Assembly (NCBI GenBank): GCA_030760725.1
Contig: JASWHV010000008.1
Span: 60,277,087-60,341,086 of the forward strand
Origin: Neostapfia colusana
Taxonomy: Eukaryota > Streptophyta > Magnoliopsida > Poales > Poaceae
Reading direction: 5' to 3'
DNA: 64,000 bases
Below the pieces are notes generated by a model that searched no databases, was not told the origin of the DNA, and saw only the letters and a program-made list of their open reading frames with translations. Of the stretch, positions 10,710-20,954 are shown piece by piece; position 1 is the first letter of the stretch, and every line of letters begins with the position of its first letter. Made by a program: the position numbers and the translations under genes.

Positions 10710-11498
10710 TGTAAAAGCCCAAGAAAAGGGACTTGCCAAAACTTTTCTTCACCTCACAACACCACAGTTTTTATTGTGGATATCTTAGGAAATATTGTGA
10801 AGAGTAAGTAACCTCCATCAAAAGAGTGATTAGAGGGGAAAGCCTTCATTTTCACAAAGTGGGATTTGGACACAGGAACATGATAGATTGAGCTCACCCC
10901 TAGAACTTTAAAAGTCTTGGGAAGGTTCAGTCCAAGTTTCATGAAAATCCAACACTTTTTGAGGCACTTTTGGAGGTAATTGAAAAAGAGGCCAATTTGA
11001 ATGTAAATTCAAATTGCAGCAACTTTCACCACTCAAATTCAAAAGTTAGCTTCATATTCAAACTCAGCACATTTTTATGAGTAAGCCCACCAATTTTCAT
11101 CATCATTGGAGTTCATCTTGTCGAGAGCTAAATTTGCAAGAATTCAAAACTGAATTTGAATTTCAGTTTAAATATTCAGCAAATTTAGCCAAACACAGTT
11201 CAAATTTGAGAATTCAAATTTAAACCTAGACTTGATGACTAAGTCTCACATTAAATTGTGAGTAGCTGAGGGTATTTTGGCACAACAGAATTCTGAAAAT
11301 TGGAAAAACAAAGGAATTAGAGGGGAGGCCCACTGGTCAGGAGACTTAGCACAGAAGTCTCCTCAGCTGACTTCCCCGACCGAGCGCGCTCGCCAGCTGC
11401 GGCCAGCGTCGGCGCCCGACCACCTCGGCCGGCCAGCTCCTGCTTCGGCAGAGGAGGTGGCACAGCAGGTGTCGCGCTCTCCACCGGCCTCAGGGGCC

Positions 11499-11505
11499 TA
11501 TAAAA
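11499..11505 (+). promoter_or_regulatory. Putative TATA box of the B LTR
   Basis: CTATAAAAGG, in a GC-rich context about 790 bases into the LTR, is a close match to a plant TATA box. Confidence 0.6.
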
Positions 11506-13336
11506 GGCCCGAGACCGCCGGCGAGTTGCTGATTTTCGTGAGTTCCGCAACCAGCAGCCTAGTCGCCGAGCTCCGATCGTGTGCTACCCCGGTTGTGATC
11601 ATCCTCCGGCTTTGACATCCATAGGAAAGTGAAGCGCTAGCTCGTCCTCAAGACCGCCACGCAAACCGTTCCAAGGTTCGACCTTTGTGCGCGGAGAATT
11701 TTCCAGTTTAGGGCGGGTAGCTCAGTTCGGGACCCGATTAGGTTTAGGAGAAATTCGGGAAGCTTAGTGGGTGGGAGGTCGAACGGAGCTGTGAGAGAGC
11801 ATCTAGAGGTTCTGGCGACCCTTCTCGACCGAAAACCGGAAGGAAATCACCGCCGGAACCCTAAGTTCACCGTAGAATAGTGTGGCAGAGGAGGGGGTCG
11901 CCGGTGAGGTCTGGGTTTCCGGCCGTTTAGGGCCCAACAGAGCTCATGCCGAGCTTCCCGAGGTTTCCCTGAGTGTGCGACGCGATTAGCGTATGAAGGA
12001 GATAGTCAGAAGGGCGGGAACACGTTGCCAAGGTAGCACAGAGGCATAGGGCTTGTCGCCGGCGAGCTATGGCGGTTAGCCGGCGGCGACATGGTTTCCA
12101 GCGGGTTCAGCACCCGAGATTACGTGGGGGCGGCGAGTCTCGTCGGCTCCGGCGAGCTAGATCGCCGGGAACGCCGACCTCGCCGGAGCTCCGGCGGCTC
12201 GGGGCGGCGACGTCGGGAGGTAGACGAAGGGCGCGGCCCCACCTGTCAGCCCCTGTGCTAATCGCGCGCGAGCGCGCGGTTAGTTCAATTTAAATGGGCG
12301 GGCCCCGCTGTCAGCCTCTGGTTTAGCGCGGGAGGGGATTTTCTGAAGGAAAATAATTCAGGGATCAGCTCAAGCTTTAGAAATTCATAATTTGGTGTAG
12401 GAAGCTCCAAATTCCGTGAACCAAATTTTGCTGAACTCAGGATTCTGAGTACTTTCCAGCAATACCAAATTCAGCTCATGAAAGTGAATAGCTTTCCAGA
12501 ATTAAATCCCTAAAGTTTAAACTGTTGGGAATTTTATCTGGAGAACTACTTTATGAAAAATTCTGAAATTTGGCTGAAAGGTTCATTGGAAAATCCCTGA
12601 ATCACAGTAAAATTTTCAGACTCATCCAAGTTCATTTATTTACCCTAATGGGGTGATTAAGAGAACTGCCCTGAGCAAATAGAAAAATGTACAGAAACAT
12701 TTTTCAGAGTTTCTCAAATATTGATTAGGGCATAACTTTCTGTAGAATTCTTCAAATGACATGAAACCAACTCCATTAGAACCATCCAAAATTCTAATTT
12801 CCAGAAAGTAATGGTTGGAGCCATGAAAACCCCTGGAATTATTCAGAGGCTCAAATATTGACCAAATGGGCTTTTATTTGTACAAGGTTCAAATGAACTT
12901 TGTTTCAAATGAAACTTGTTAAAGACTCTGGTTAGGACCCTACCAAGCCACAATAAAAATTTCAGAACCAAAGGGGAGGGCTAGCTAGAGTTATTAGTAG
13001 TCAAGTATTCAAGTTTACATATTGCATTTAAATTTACATGTCGTATTTCATTACACGTGTAGTCACTGAAGAAGAGACTCCGGAAGTGCTGGACTTCTTC
13101 CTTCCGGAATAAGAGCTAACTACTGACCAGCAGCAACAAGGCAAGCCCCGGTTTGCATTAACCTTTTATAAGTTTTACTTTGTTTACATGTGTCATATGA
13201 AGTATGATTGTGCATTAGGTGTAGGATTAATGGAACCCCATTTGCATAACCAAAGGTTCCTAAAAGAGTGAGGGTAGTGTCTAAGACCTCGGTTAGAAAG
13301 GCTATGCTTAAAGATTCATAGGGCTTCGGTACACGT

Positions 13337-13357
13337 CGAGTAGTTGGAATCTACTCG
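13337..13357 (+). other. Conserved LTR hairpin (B copy)
   Basis: CGAGTAG, a 7-base loop, then CTACTCG makes a perfect 7-bp stem. The same stem with nearly the same loop occurs in both D LTRs although the flanks differ. Confidence 0.5.
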
Positions 13358-14525
13358 CGAGATAGGCTTGGGACACACGGTTTCGGTTGAGTGATGTGAG
13401 ATCACATTAGTAATGAAAATGAGACTAGGCAGGGGCTAGGGCGCAACAAGAGGAATTCTTGTGTGCGCAGCCCTGTCCGTGTCAATTGAGGACCGATCCG
13501 TGTGCTGCCCACGCTGATCAAGTTTGAACGTACCGAAGGCATATCGGATATATGGGCCCTGATAAACCGATGTAGCCTAAACCTCCGTGCGTCGAGGCAT
13601 AGCACACCGATTTGTAGGTGTAGGTTGAGGGCAGCAAGGTGGAAATCTGCCAACGGGCATGGAGAGATGCTCCGTGTGGGGAACCTCCTGCTCGTTTCGG
13701 TGCGACCGGTTCGACGTTTGGGCTGTTGGGTGAAAGGTTGTCCCGTACGACATCGAGTGAGTGTGCTGTGCAGCTCCACGGGTGTGCATACGTGACATGC
13801 TCTTTGGGTTTCCCTGCAGGTGTATATCGAGTCGATTCGCCGTCCCTCGCGGTGAAGAGTACCACTTGGTCACTGAGTCGTGATGTAGACTAATGTATGA
13901 AATATGGTGATTCAATACTGCTGATATGATATAACTTTGTATTGCTACATGTTTGCCACCAATTATTGCTTACTAAATTTCAGCTTCCTGAACTCTTAAC
14001 TTGATGCTAAAAGATGAACTCAGGATGAACTTGTAGGCGTGTCCGTTTGCTGCAACATTTCTATCCTATGTCCATTGTACCCCTCATGTAGAGTTTCATG
14101 CTTAGGTGAGTCGGTTAAGCCTTGCTGAGCCTTCGTGCTCACGGTTGCTGCTTAAGTGTTTTTCAGGTGAGGAGCCACCCACGGACTCAGAGTACGAGTC
14201 CACCGGCGAGGGTTACCCTCCGTCGGGGACCACGGCTGAGTGGGAGCCATAGACGCCACGCTGAGATGAGGAGTGCAGCTAGTGTGGGTTGCCCTAGGGC
14301 TGGGCAACCGACTTTTGCTAGATAGGCGGGCGTGAGTTGTACAAAAGAACCTTCCGCTGTGTAATAAAAGACCCTAGCTTGTAACTGAGAAGTGTACTAC
14401 TTTGTACATTCAGTTTGTTTTCCCATGTAATATAATGTGTTCTTATGACGTGTGCTGTCGGGTGTCGCATCGCGCGGCACCACCCTCTGCGATCCTGGAT
14501 GAGCGGATTCCGGTCCGCCACAGCC

Positions 14526-14537
14526 TGGTATCAGAGC
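14526..14537 (+). promoter_or_regulatory. Element B primer binding site
   Basis: TGGTATCAGAGC starts three bases after the LTR end at 14522. It is the tRNA-iMet-type primer site. Confidence 0.88.
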
Positions 14538-15131
14538 TGCAGTGGGGATAGCACAGTACTTAAGGACTGCATTATGGGAAAAACATAGGTATACGGTGAG
14601 GATTCGGTAGCTGCCCATGTAAGGACTATACTAGCATAGTTACTTAAAGTGGAAAAGACTAACTTATGTGTTATAATTCTGAATTTCAATTATGTAGCGA
14701 CGCACCTACGCTCTGGTAAGTATGGTAAGGAACGCCACCGAAAGCGGTTCAATTTCGGTTAGCTCCCCCTGACGAGGAATGTGGTTCAGGGATGTGTCTC
14801 ACAGCTTGGTGTGAGACGTCAATATGAACCTCTTGAACTCTTCATGTTCCTGAGTTCATATGAAACGCTGATCCCTAGCGTGCATTAGGCAAGTAAGTGG
14901 AGACCCCATCGCGTGGTCAGTAACGCGGGAGTGTGTTCATCTGGAAATAGCCCCGGAGGACATACGCAGCGCTTGCCATCAGCGTGCCCTGCAGGGCAGT
15001 AGGTGGTATCTGTTGGGCTGATAACCTTCCCAACCGTGACGACCCGTTCATGACATACTCGGGTTCCCCGTCGTGTGGTGTTGAAACACGATCACGTACC
15101 TTGAGACGTGACCTAAATCAAGGACGGCCGT
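14538..15131 (+). other. Element B leader remnant
   Basis: About 590 bases of leader after the primer site, with no open frame that looks coding and no orf0. It stops abruptly at a second LTR stub, so the internal region (orf0, gag, pol) is deleted. Confidence 0.7.
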
Positions 15132-15322
15132 GTGAGTTATACAAAAGAACCTTCCGCTGTGTAATAAAAGACCCTAGCTTGTAACTGAGAAGTGTACTAC
15201 TTTGTACATTCAGTTTGTTTTCCCATGTAATATAATGTGTTCTTATGACGTGTGCTGTCGGGTGTCGCATCGCGCGGCACCACCCTCTGTGATCCTGGAT
15301 GAGCGGATTCCGGTCCGCCACA
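15132..15322 (+). repeat. Element B, second LTR stub (last 191 bp)
   Basis: Repeats 14332-14522 with two mismatches by eye and ends with the same CCGCCACA. It is not followed by a primer site but by Tat-minus sequence, so it is the outer right end of B, probably a 3' LTR that lost its first 3.6 kb together with the internal region. The target copy after it would begin gcagg. Confidence 0.85.
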
Positions 15323-16026
15323 GCAGGCTACACACCCTGGACCTCCCACTGGCGTAAGCCTTTCAGGGGAGGGACCATTCGACACCATAAGGCTCCGAGC
15401 AATGAGACAACCACAGGACCCCGGGTACGCCACAGGTACCTCCAGCAGACTCGCCTGCAGAAAGATAGCACAACTCTTGCTATGGTTGAACACAAGAAAG
15501 AGTGACTGGCCACACGGCTGGAGCAGTATGGAAAGAAAGCACGAAAAGAATGGGTGCAATGTCCGGGGTCCGGTTACTTTTCTTGTCTGTAGGCGTGGTC
15601 ATTTTGGCCCCAAGTACTCAGTTGTAGCGCAGGGGAGGTAGTACGGCAGGCTTAGGGTACGGAACCAGTCTAAGCAGGCTGCGCGTCCTGGACCTCCCGC
15701 GGGCGTTAACCTTTCAGCGAGGAGACCTTCTAGTGCCACGGGACCTAGGACAAGTAGGTAGGACAGGCTCCGGACATGTCATTTACAGTTGATATGCATG
15801 AGTAAGCACAAAATGTAAAAAAGGTACGCTGGGTAGGATAAATTTTCCTTATTTCTGGCTTCCTTCGGGTGATAGGAGGAAACAGGCCGTGCAAAAAGGC
15901 ATCGACCCACCCCAGATGACAAGAGTAGCAGGACCTCTCCGGAGCTTAGCTGTTCTAAGCGCTGTTCCTAGATACTATGACACCTTTACAAAGAAATAGA
16001 AAAAGAAAAAATACGATACCACTGCG
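15323..16026 (-). mobile_element. Tat-minus element, 3' untranslated part
   Basis: Non-coding DNA that continues Tat-minus beyond the integrase stop. On the minus strand the stretch near 15940-15985 matches the Tat-plus 3' region near 53855-53895 (shared AGGAACAGCGCT). Two similar blocks of about 55 bases occur at 15323 and 15679 (both with CCTGGACCTCCC). I see no gene. Confidence 0.65.
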
Positions 16027-16362
16027 CTAAGGATATAACTTACAGAGGTGTTCTATGTTCTGTGGATTGGGTAGAGGTACCCATCCTCTGTGGCCAGGCA
16101 AACGCACCTGGGGCGGCATACTTGTGCTGCTCGGAAGGGACCCTCCCAGCTGGGGGATGGTTTGTCACCCCTTCTCAAGAAAGTGTTAGCCGAGGAACCA
16201 GGTGGCCCTACCTTGGGCTGTCTATCTACGCGTACCGTTGCTGATGTCGTCGGAGCGCTTAGCGGTGTAGGACATTTCGAGCAGCCTCTAGCCACATTGC
16301 CTTGTCGACGAGGTTGATGTCTTCACTCGGAAGCTGGTCCTGCGTGGCTTCGTCATATGTCT
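16027..16362 (-). pseudogene. Tat-minus integrase C-terminal remnant
   Basis: The minus strand matches the last part of the Tat-plus integrase (53470-53809): the DNA for the region ahead of PSWEGPF and the closing TEDG motif are recognisable in shifting frames. Stops and small indels break it. It is all that is left of pol in this element; the catalytic core is missing. Confidence 0.8.
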
Positions 16363-16468
16363 AGACGTGGGATGAGCCCTTGGTGTGTTCTGGGGGGAGG
16401 GTGGCCTTGACCCCTTACACCAGCGTATGAGGGCGTTTCCCTTGTCACACGACGGGGGCAACGTCTGG

Positions 16469-17644
16469 TTAGACGTGGAGCATCTTGCGTCCCTCGCCGT
16501 CGGCGCTGGAGTCAGAGTGGCCGTAGACGTCTTTCAACACCTGCTCGGTGTCTTGAGAGATGCCTTGCACATCGTGCGTGGCCAGCTTCTCGAACATCTT
16601 CTTGTCGCGGACGTCTTGCCGGAAGGCTACGACGACGGAGGCGTTGGATATGCGAGGGATGGTGTTCCTAACCTGGGAAAACCGCTGGATGAAGGATCGC
16701 AGCGATTTCCCATCACGCTGATGCATGCCGTGGAGGTCGAGCTCGGTGCTGGGGCGCGTGTAGGAACTCCCAAAGTTGGTTGTGAATCTCCAGCACAACT
16801 CTTTCCAAGACGTGATGGAGCCCGGGGGAAGGTTAATGAGCCATGACCGGGCCGTGCTGGCCAGGGCGACGGGGAAGTAGTTGGCCATGACGGCCTCGTA
16901 CCCTCCTGTAGCTAGGATAGAGGTCGAGTAGATCTGTAGGAACTTGATGGGGTTGAATGTCCCGTCGTATTTTTCTGGCAAGTGGGGCCGGAACTTAGGT
17001 GGCCAGACCACCATACGAAGGTGCAGGGCGAGCGCCATGCAGCCCCCTACTGCCCCTGGAGAGGTAGCTGTGGGCGGAGCGTGGCTCGCTGGTACAACGC
17101 TTGGGGAGCCGTACCCTCCTTTGAGGTTGCGACTTCTCTCTTGCCGGCGCTCGATGGTGGTGCGGTCATCCTCGCTTGCTAGGCGACGGTTTAGCTCGAC
17201 CCTGAGGTCGGCTGTGGCCGTCGCGCGTGCGGCTAGTGTCCCACGGGCCACCATCGGCATACACGACTGGGCCAGCGAGGGTTCAACCCGCTGTCTCCTA
17301 TAAACAGGAGAGTTCATGGCAGCAGCGACGAGATGGTCGACGTCGTGTCGCCACTGCTCTGCCGACTCGAGGGTGGTGCCCTCGCCTGGAGGGTTGTGGA
17401 GCAAAGCGCGTGCTCCGGCTAGAACGCTCCGCGGGCTCGGTCTTGGTGGTGCTGTTGTCACCGTTGGAGTAGAGGGCTGCCGAGAAGAAGCGGCCGCTGG
17501 CGGTGTGAGCGCCGGCGGCACGCCATCCATACGGTCGCTGACCCATCCTGACCTAGGCGCCGTGGGCGCCGCAGGAACACCAGCGGTCTGGCCGCCAGTT
17601 CGGCCGGACTTGGGCATTGTGGGCGCCGCTGGTACGCCGGTCAT
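16469..17644 (-). CDS. gag: Tat-minus gag (intact frame, pol deleted)
   Basis: An open frame of about 391 residues from the first Met downstream of the primer site; the frame is open further upstream through the primer site into the LTR, so the true start is uncertain. The N-terminal third is Ala/Pro-rich. The capsid part carries LPEKYDGTFNPIKFLQIYST, PGSITSWKELCWRF and LRSFIQRFSQVRN, the retrotransposon gag domain seen also in Tat-plus. There is no zinc knuckle: the frame ends soon after the acidic HSDSSADGEGRKML stretch, which in Tat-plus (46435-46460) lies between gag and protease. The DNA then jumps to the end of integrase at 16362. This is therefore a gag-only derivative that would need pol from another element. 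Its open frame beside a wrecked pol is notable. Confidence 0.82.
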   Translation of the reverse strand: MTGVPAAPTMPKSGRTGGQTAGVPAAPTAPRSGWVSDRMDGVPPALTPPAAASSRQPSTPTVTTAPPRPSPRSVLAGARALLHNPPGEGTTLESAEQWRHDVDHLVAAAMNSPVYRRQRVEPSLAQSCMPMVARGTLAARATATADLRVELNRRLASEDDRTTIERRQERSRNLKGGYGSPSVVPASHAPPTATSPGAVGGCMALALHLRMVVWPPKFRPHLPEKYDGTFNPIKFLQIYSTSILATGGYEAVMANYFPVALASTARSWLINLPPGSITSWKELCWRFTTNFGSSYTRPSTELDLHGMHQRDGKSLRSFIQRFSQVRNTIPRISNASVVVAFRQDVRDKKMFEKLATHDVQGISQDTEQVLKDVYGHSDSSADGEGRKMLHV

Positions 17645-17726
17645 CTGATCGCCGGCCTGGCCAGACTTGCCTGCTCTTGAGCGGGAGGTAGCCTCGTCGT
17701 CTTTCTCTTGGAGAGCGTGAAAAGCC

Positions 17727-17744
17727 CCCCTACCTGGCGCGCAT
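17727..17744 (-). promoter_or_regulatory. Tat-minus primer binding site
   Basis: The minus strand reads TGCGCGCCAGGTAGGGGG just inside the LTR end at 17747, nearly the same as the Tat-plus site at 19043. It is not the iMet type; I cannot name the tRNA with certainty. Confidence 0.7.
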
Positions 17745-17746
17745 AA

Positions 17747-18009
17747 TGTCAGAGTGTGTGAGCTGCGATGATCCTTACGGTCTGCTACGGAAGCAGCCGA
17801 CGATGTTCTTTGATCGGAGGGGGCTTGGCGCCCTACGCAACTGGGCTCGAGAGAGCGGATGAACACCGAGATTTACGTGGTTCAGGCTGCCGGAGCGTAA
17901 TACCCTACGTCCATGGGAGTGCTTGCTATATTGTTTGCTTGTGAGGAAATGGGGATCAACCCTGTCGGTACCCTCAATACGGGGTACCCCCGCGCACAGG
18001 GGAAAATGC
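17747..18009 (-). repeat. Tat-minus LTR, visible 3' end part
   Basis: The LTR begins TGTCAGAG on the plus strand. The stretch 17872-17912 is an inverted match of the Tat-plus LTR at 18866-18905 (GGACGTAGGGT...CTGAACCACGTA), which shows two LTRs of related elements facing in opposite directions. Its left limit is firm; its right limit, in or beyond the repeat array, is not. Confidence 0.7.
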
Positions 18010-18340
18010 CTAAGGACCTCGCACTTCTCCGCAGGGAGAGCTCCGAAGGCGCCATGTGTCCAGGGGGGCCGGACCTCCCTCTCCTCAGAGGAGAGCTCCG
18101 GACCCGCGATGTGGCCAACTGAGCCGGACCTCCCCCCCTCCGCGGGGAGAGCTCCGGAGGCTCCACGTGTCCTGCGGGGCCAGACCTCCCTCTCCTCAGA
18201 GGAGAGCTCCGGGCCCACCACGTAACCAACAGAAGCCGGACCTCCCCCCTTCGCGGGGAGAGCTCCGAAGGCTCCACGTGATCCGCGGGGCCGGGCCTCC
18301 CTCTCCTCAAAGGAGAGCTCCGGGCCCGCCACGTGGTCAG
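18010..18340 (+). repeat. Tandem array of about 60-bp units with GAGCTC and CACGTG
   Basis: About six units carry GAGAGCTCCGRRGGCTCC or a variant, then CACGTG or a one-base variant, and often the hairpin CTCTCCTCAGAGGAGAG. Exact CACGTG copies are at 18164, 18275 and 18330. Related units occur in Tat-plus at 54440-54735 and in the LTRs of L and P. I cannot decide whether the array belongs to the Tat-minus or Tat-plus LTR. Confidence 0.75.
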
Positions 18341-19040
18341 CAGAGCAGCGCTGCCTGTCCCCGCGCGGTAGGCAGCAAGAGTAAAGACGTGCCATACCTT
18401 GCCCGTACAAGGTATTCAAGACCCGTGCCTTCCCAAGGCGCGGAGACACGGAGCACGCCTCTGTCAAATGTCGTTGCACCCAGTCACATTGAAGACTGGC
18501 ACGCCGCGTCAGAACCTGCCCGCTCATAAACACAGCGAGAAGACATCCCCTGCCGCCCCTGCCATCATAAACCACTACGACTAGCTTGCGGCATGGGCAG
18601 GGCGGCAGATCGAAGACTCGGAAGCCCTCGCCAGAGACAACTACCGGTATAACTGCAGATACGGTAGATGTCAGGCAATCTCCCCGAGACCACTTATCGG
18701 GTCCCGGGCCCACCTTGTAAGCCGCTCGAGCCTTGGACTATAAAAGGCTCGGGTAGGCAACGTTAGCAAGGGTTCACACTCCAGCCATTCGACATCTTAC
18801 ACTTACAAGCTCAGGACTCCGGTTCTGAGCAACAGGCAATACAACGAGCAACTCTGCTCACAGTGGACGTAGGGTTTCACGCTCCGGCGGCCTGAACCAC
18901 GTAAAAATCCCTGTGTCAAGCTTCTCCCCCAATCGTCCCTAACGCTGAAGTTCTCCGTGAGTGACTAGCCCCTCCGAAAAGTAACCTCCATGGGCTGCCC
19001 AGAGCAGGCCCGGGGGAAGTGTCGGCTACACACTTCGACA
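18341..19040 (+). repeat. Tat-plus 5' LTR, right part
   Basis: Promoter and R-U5 of the LTR, ending CTTCGACA at 19040 before the primer site. A TATA box (CTATAAAAGG) is at 18739-18745, which puts the RNA start near 18770. The LTR start is not resolved. No gene seen. Confidence 0.7.
18739..18745 (+). promoter_or_regulatory. TATA box of the Tat-plus LTR
   Basis: CTATAAAAGG, about 300 bases before the LTR end, is a standard position and sequence. Confidence 0.65.
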
Positions 19041-19042
19041 TT

Positions 19043-19060
19043 TGGCGCGCCAGGTAGGGG
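19043..19060 (+). promoter_or_regulatory. Tat-plus primer binding site
   Basis: TGGCGCGCCAGGTAGGGG two bases after the LTR end. This type of site is common in grass Tat-like Gypsy elements; I do not assign the tRNA. Confidence 0.75.
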
Positions 19061-19069
19061 GCTTTTCCC

Positions 19070-20687
19070 TTGCCCGACGAGCTTCTGCCGACGAAGATGA
19101 CGAAGCTCCCTTCAGCCACAAGCTCTCCCCGCCCACGTTCACGACGAACGGTGACCAGCGGGGACTACGTCTCGACACACTCAGGACGAAGTGTGTCGGC
19201 GCAAGCTGGAAGCCAGCAGCCGACTCCGGCAGCGCAGGCTCCAGCAAGTGTGAGATCCTCTGCAGCGCTGAGCGTCTCCCACGGGGGCGCACTAGCTGCA
19301 GCAAGAGCGCTACTGCGCAATCCACCTGCTGGGGACGCGCCTCAGTCAGCGACCCAACAGTGGATTCGCGACGTAGACCATCTTGTCGTCGCCGCCGCCA
19401 ACCCTCGACTTCGGCGGGGACGACGCCCCAGTCAACTGGCTGTGTCGCTGACGCGCACGCCAACGGTTGACGGGCAGATGACAGACTCCCGCTCCACGAG
19501 GCTCCAATCGGCGGACCTGAGGTCGGAGCTGGAATGATGCCAGTTGGGCAAAGATGCACGAGTGGCCATCGAGCGACGACGAGAAAGGCGTTGCAACCAG
19601 GAGGCCGGCGACAGCATGTCAACCGCCTCGACCCAGCCTGAGGCGCAGACGTTCGCCACGTGATCTCTGCCCCAGGAATACGCCACGCAGCATATGCCCT
19701 GCAAATGGCGCAGCCCTGCCCATACCGGGGTACACAGTGCCAGCAGCGAACCAAGCGTTCGCGGCACCAACGCCTGCAGCAACAGGAGCAGGATGTGCAG
19801 CCCTGGCGCCACACCTTCGCTTCGCGAAGTGGCCGCGCAAGTTCCGACCGCACCTGCCCGAGAAGTACGATGGCAGTGTCAACCCGGCGGAGTTCCTCGA
19901 GATCTACTCCACCGCCATCCTTGCTGCAGGAGGGGACGAAGCCGTCATGGCCAACTACTTCCCCGTCGCCTTGACCGGCCCAGCCCGGTCTTGGCTCATG
20001 AATCTCCCCTTGGGTTCCATAACCTCCTGGGGAGAGCTCTGCTGGCAGTTCACTGCTAACTTCGGCAGCTCTTACACCCGGCCTGGCACGGAGCACGACC
20101 TCCACGCCATCCAACAGCAACCTGGAGAGACGCTGCGCTCCTTCATCCAGCGGTTCTCCCAGGTGCGGAACACCATCCCGCATATCCAAAATGCTTCTGT
20201 GGTGGTGGCGTTCCGGCAGGGTGTACGGGATACGAAGATGCTCGAGAAGCTCGCGACCAGAGAAGTGTGCGACGTCTCAGAGCTCTTCAGCCTGGCGGAC
20301 AAGTGCGCCAGGGCAGCAGAAGGGCAGAATTGGCACTCACAGCTAGCCTCCGAGTCAGGAAGACAGCCCGGATCTGGCGCTGCTTCCCATGGAAGCGGCA
20401 AGAAGATCAAGAACCGGGGCGGTGGCAAGATGAAACCACCGACCGCAGCTCCAGTTGCTGCAGCAGCAGCACCAAGCGGAGCTCGGGGGGGGGCACGCCC
20501 CGACAAGAGGCAGCGACAGTCACCAGCTCCAGATGGTGACCATGGCGAGCCATGCCACGTGCACGGCACCAGCAGCCATACTACTACTGAGTGCCGGGAG
20601 ATTCAGAAGCTCGTGGAGCGCTTCCGTAAGGGGAAGCAACCGCGTGCTGACGCCCCTCCCTTCCGTCAAAGGGAGGGCAAGCAGAAG
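19070..20687 (+). pseudogene. gag: Tat-plus gag, frameshifted and split by element S
   Basis: The N-terminal part (19070-19537) aligns with the Tat-minus gag (RALLRNPPAG, WIRDVDHLV). A TGA at 19535-19537 and frame changes before about 19780 break it. From there the frame is open to 20687 and encodes the capsid region (LPEKYDGSVNPAEFLEIYST, SFIQRFSQVRN, VAFRQGVRD), a basic linker, and a zinc-knuckle-like CHVHGTSSHTTTEC in which one Cys is replaced by His. Copia element S then interrupts gag; the frame resumes at 46333. Not functional as it stands. Confidence 0.85.
20683..20687 (+). other. Target site duplication of S, left copy (agaag)
   Basis: agaag before 20688 is repeated at 46328-46332, directly after S. 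The gag frame of Tat-plus reads straight on when S and one copy are removed. Confidence 0.9.
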
Positions 20688-20954
20688 TGAAAGTGCATCT
20701 AGGGTATCCCTTGTGGGTTTTGGAGAATTGATGACAAGCATATGAGATCCTAATGAAATGATTGCAGGACAAACAAAGTGAACTAGCTCGTGCACACAAA
20801 AAGGTGAAAAATAAAGTGCTGCCCGAAAAGGAAGACTTTAGTGGAATTTAGAAGAGCAAATTAGATGTAAATGTATAGGGTGTGTGTGAGAGACACATCC
20901 GAAGAGATCAGGACTTTTTGTAAGGGTAAGGGGCTAATAATCAACTAAAATCCA

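Larger units (their letters stand above)
10710..14522 (+). repeat. Element B LTR (3813 bp)
   Basis: Runs from TGTAAAAGCCC to CCGCCACA. It is unusual in having a polypurine tract on its left and a primer site on its right, so it served as the 3' LTR of one copy and the 5' LTR of the next, or arose by recombination between elements. A TATA box lies at 11499-11505. Parts of the right half resemble the D LTR (the hairpin near 13337, the wording GAGCCTTCGTGCTCAC near 14129), so B and D are related families. No protein-coding gene is seen; open frames near 12069 and 13402-13915 have no recognisable domain. Confidence 0.88.

Noticed and set aside
14526..14537. tRNA-like sequence at the TGGTATCAGAGC sites
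   Set aside because: Only the 12-19 bases complementary to the tRNA 3' end are present. They are primer sites next to LTR ends, not tRNA genes.
18010..18340. Possible CRISPR-like array (regular repeats)
   Set aside because: The units are contiguous and diverged, with no unique spacers, and the DNA is a plant genome.
19026..20189. A 387-codon frame on the minus strand opposite the Tat-plus gag
   Set aside because: It is the complement of a recognisable gag. Its composition (Gly/Arg/Leu-rich, low complexity) is typical of a shadow frame.
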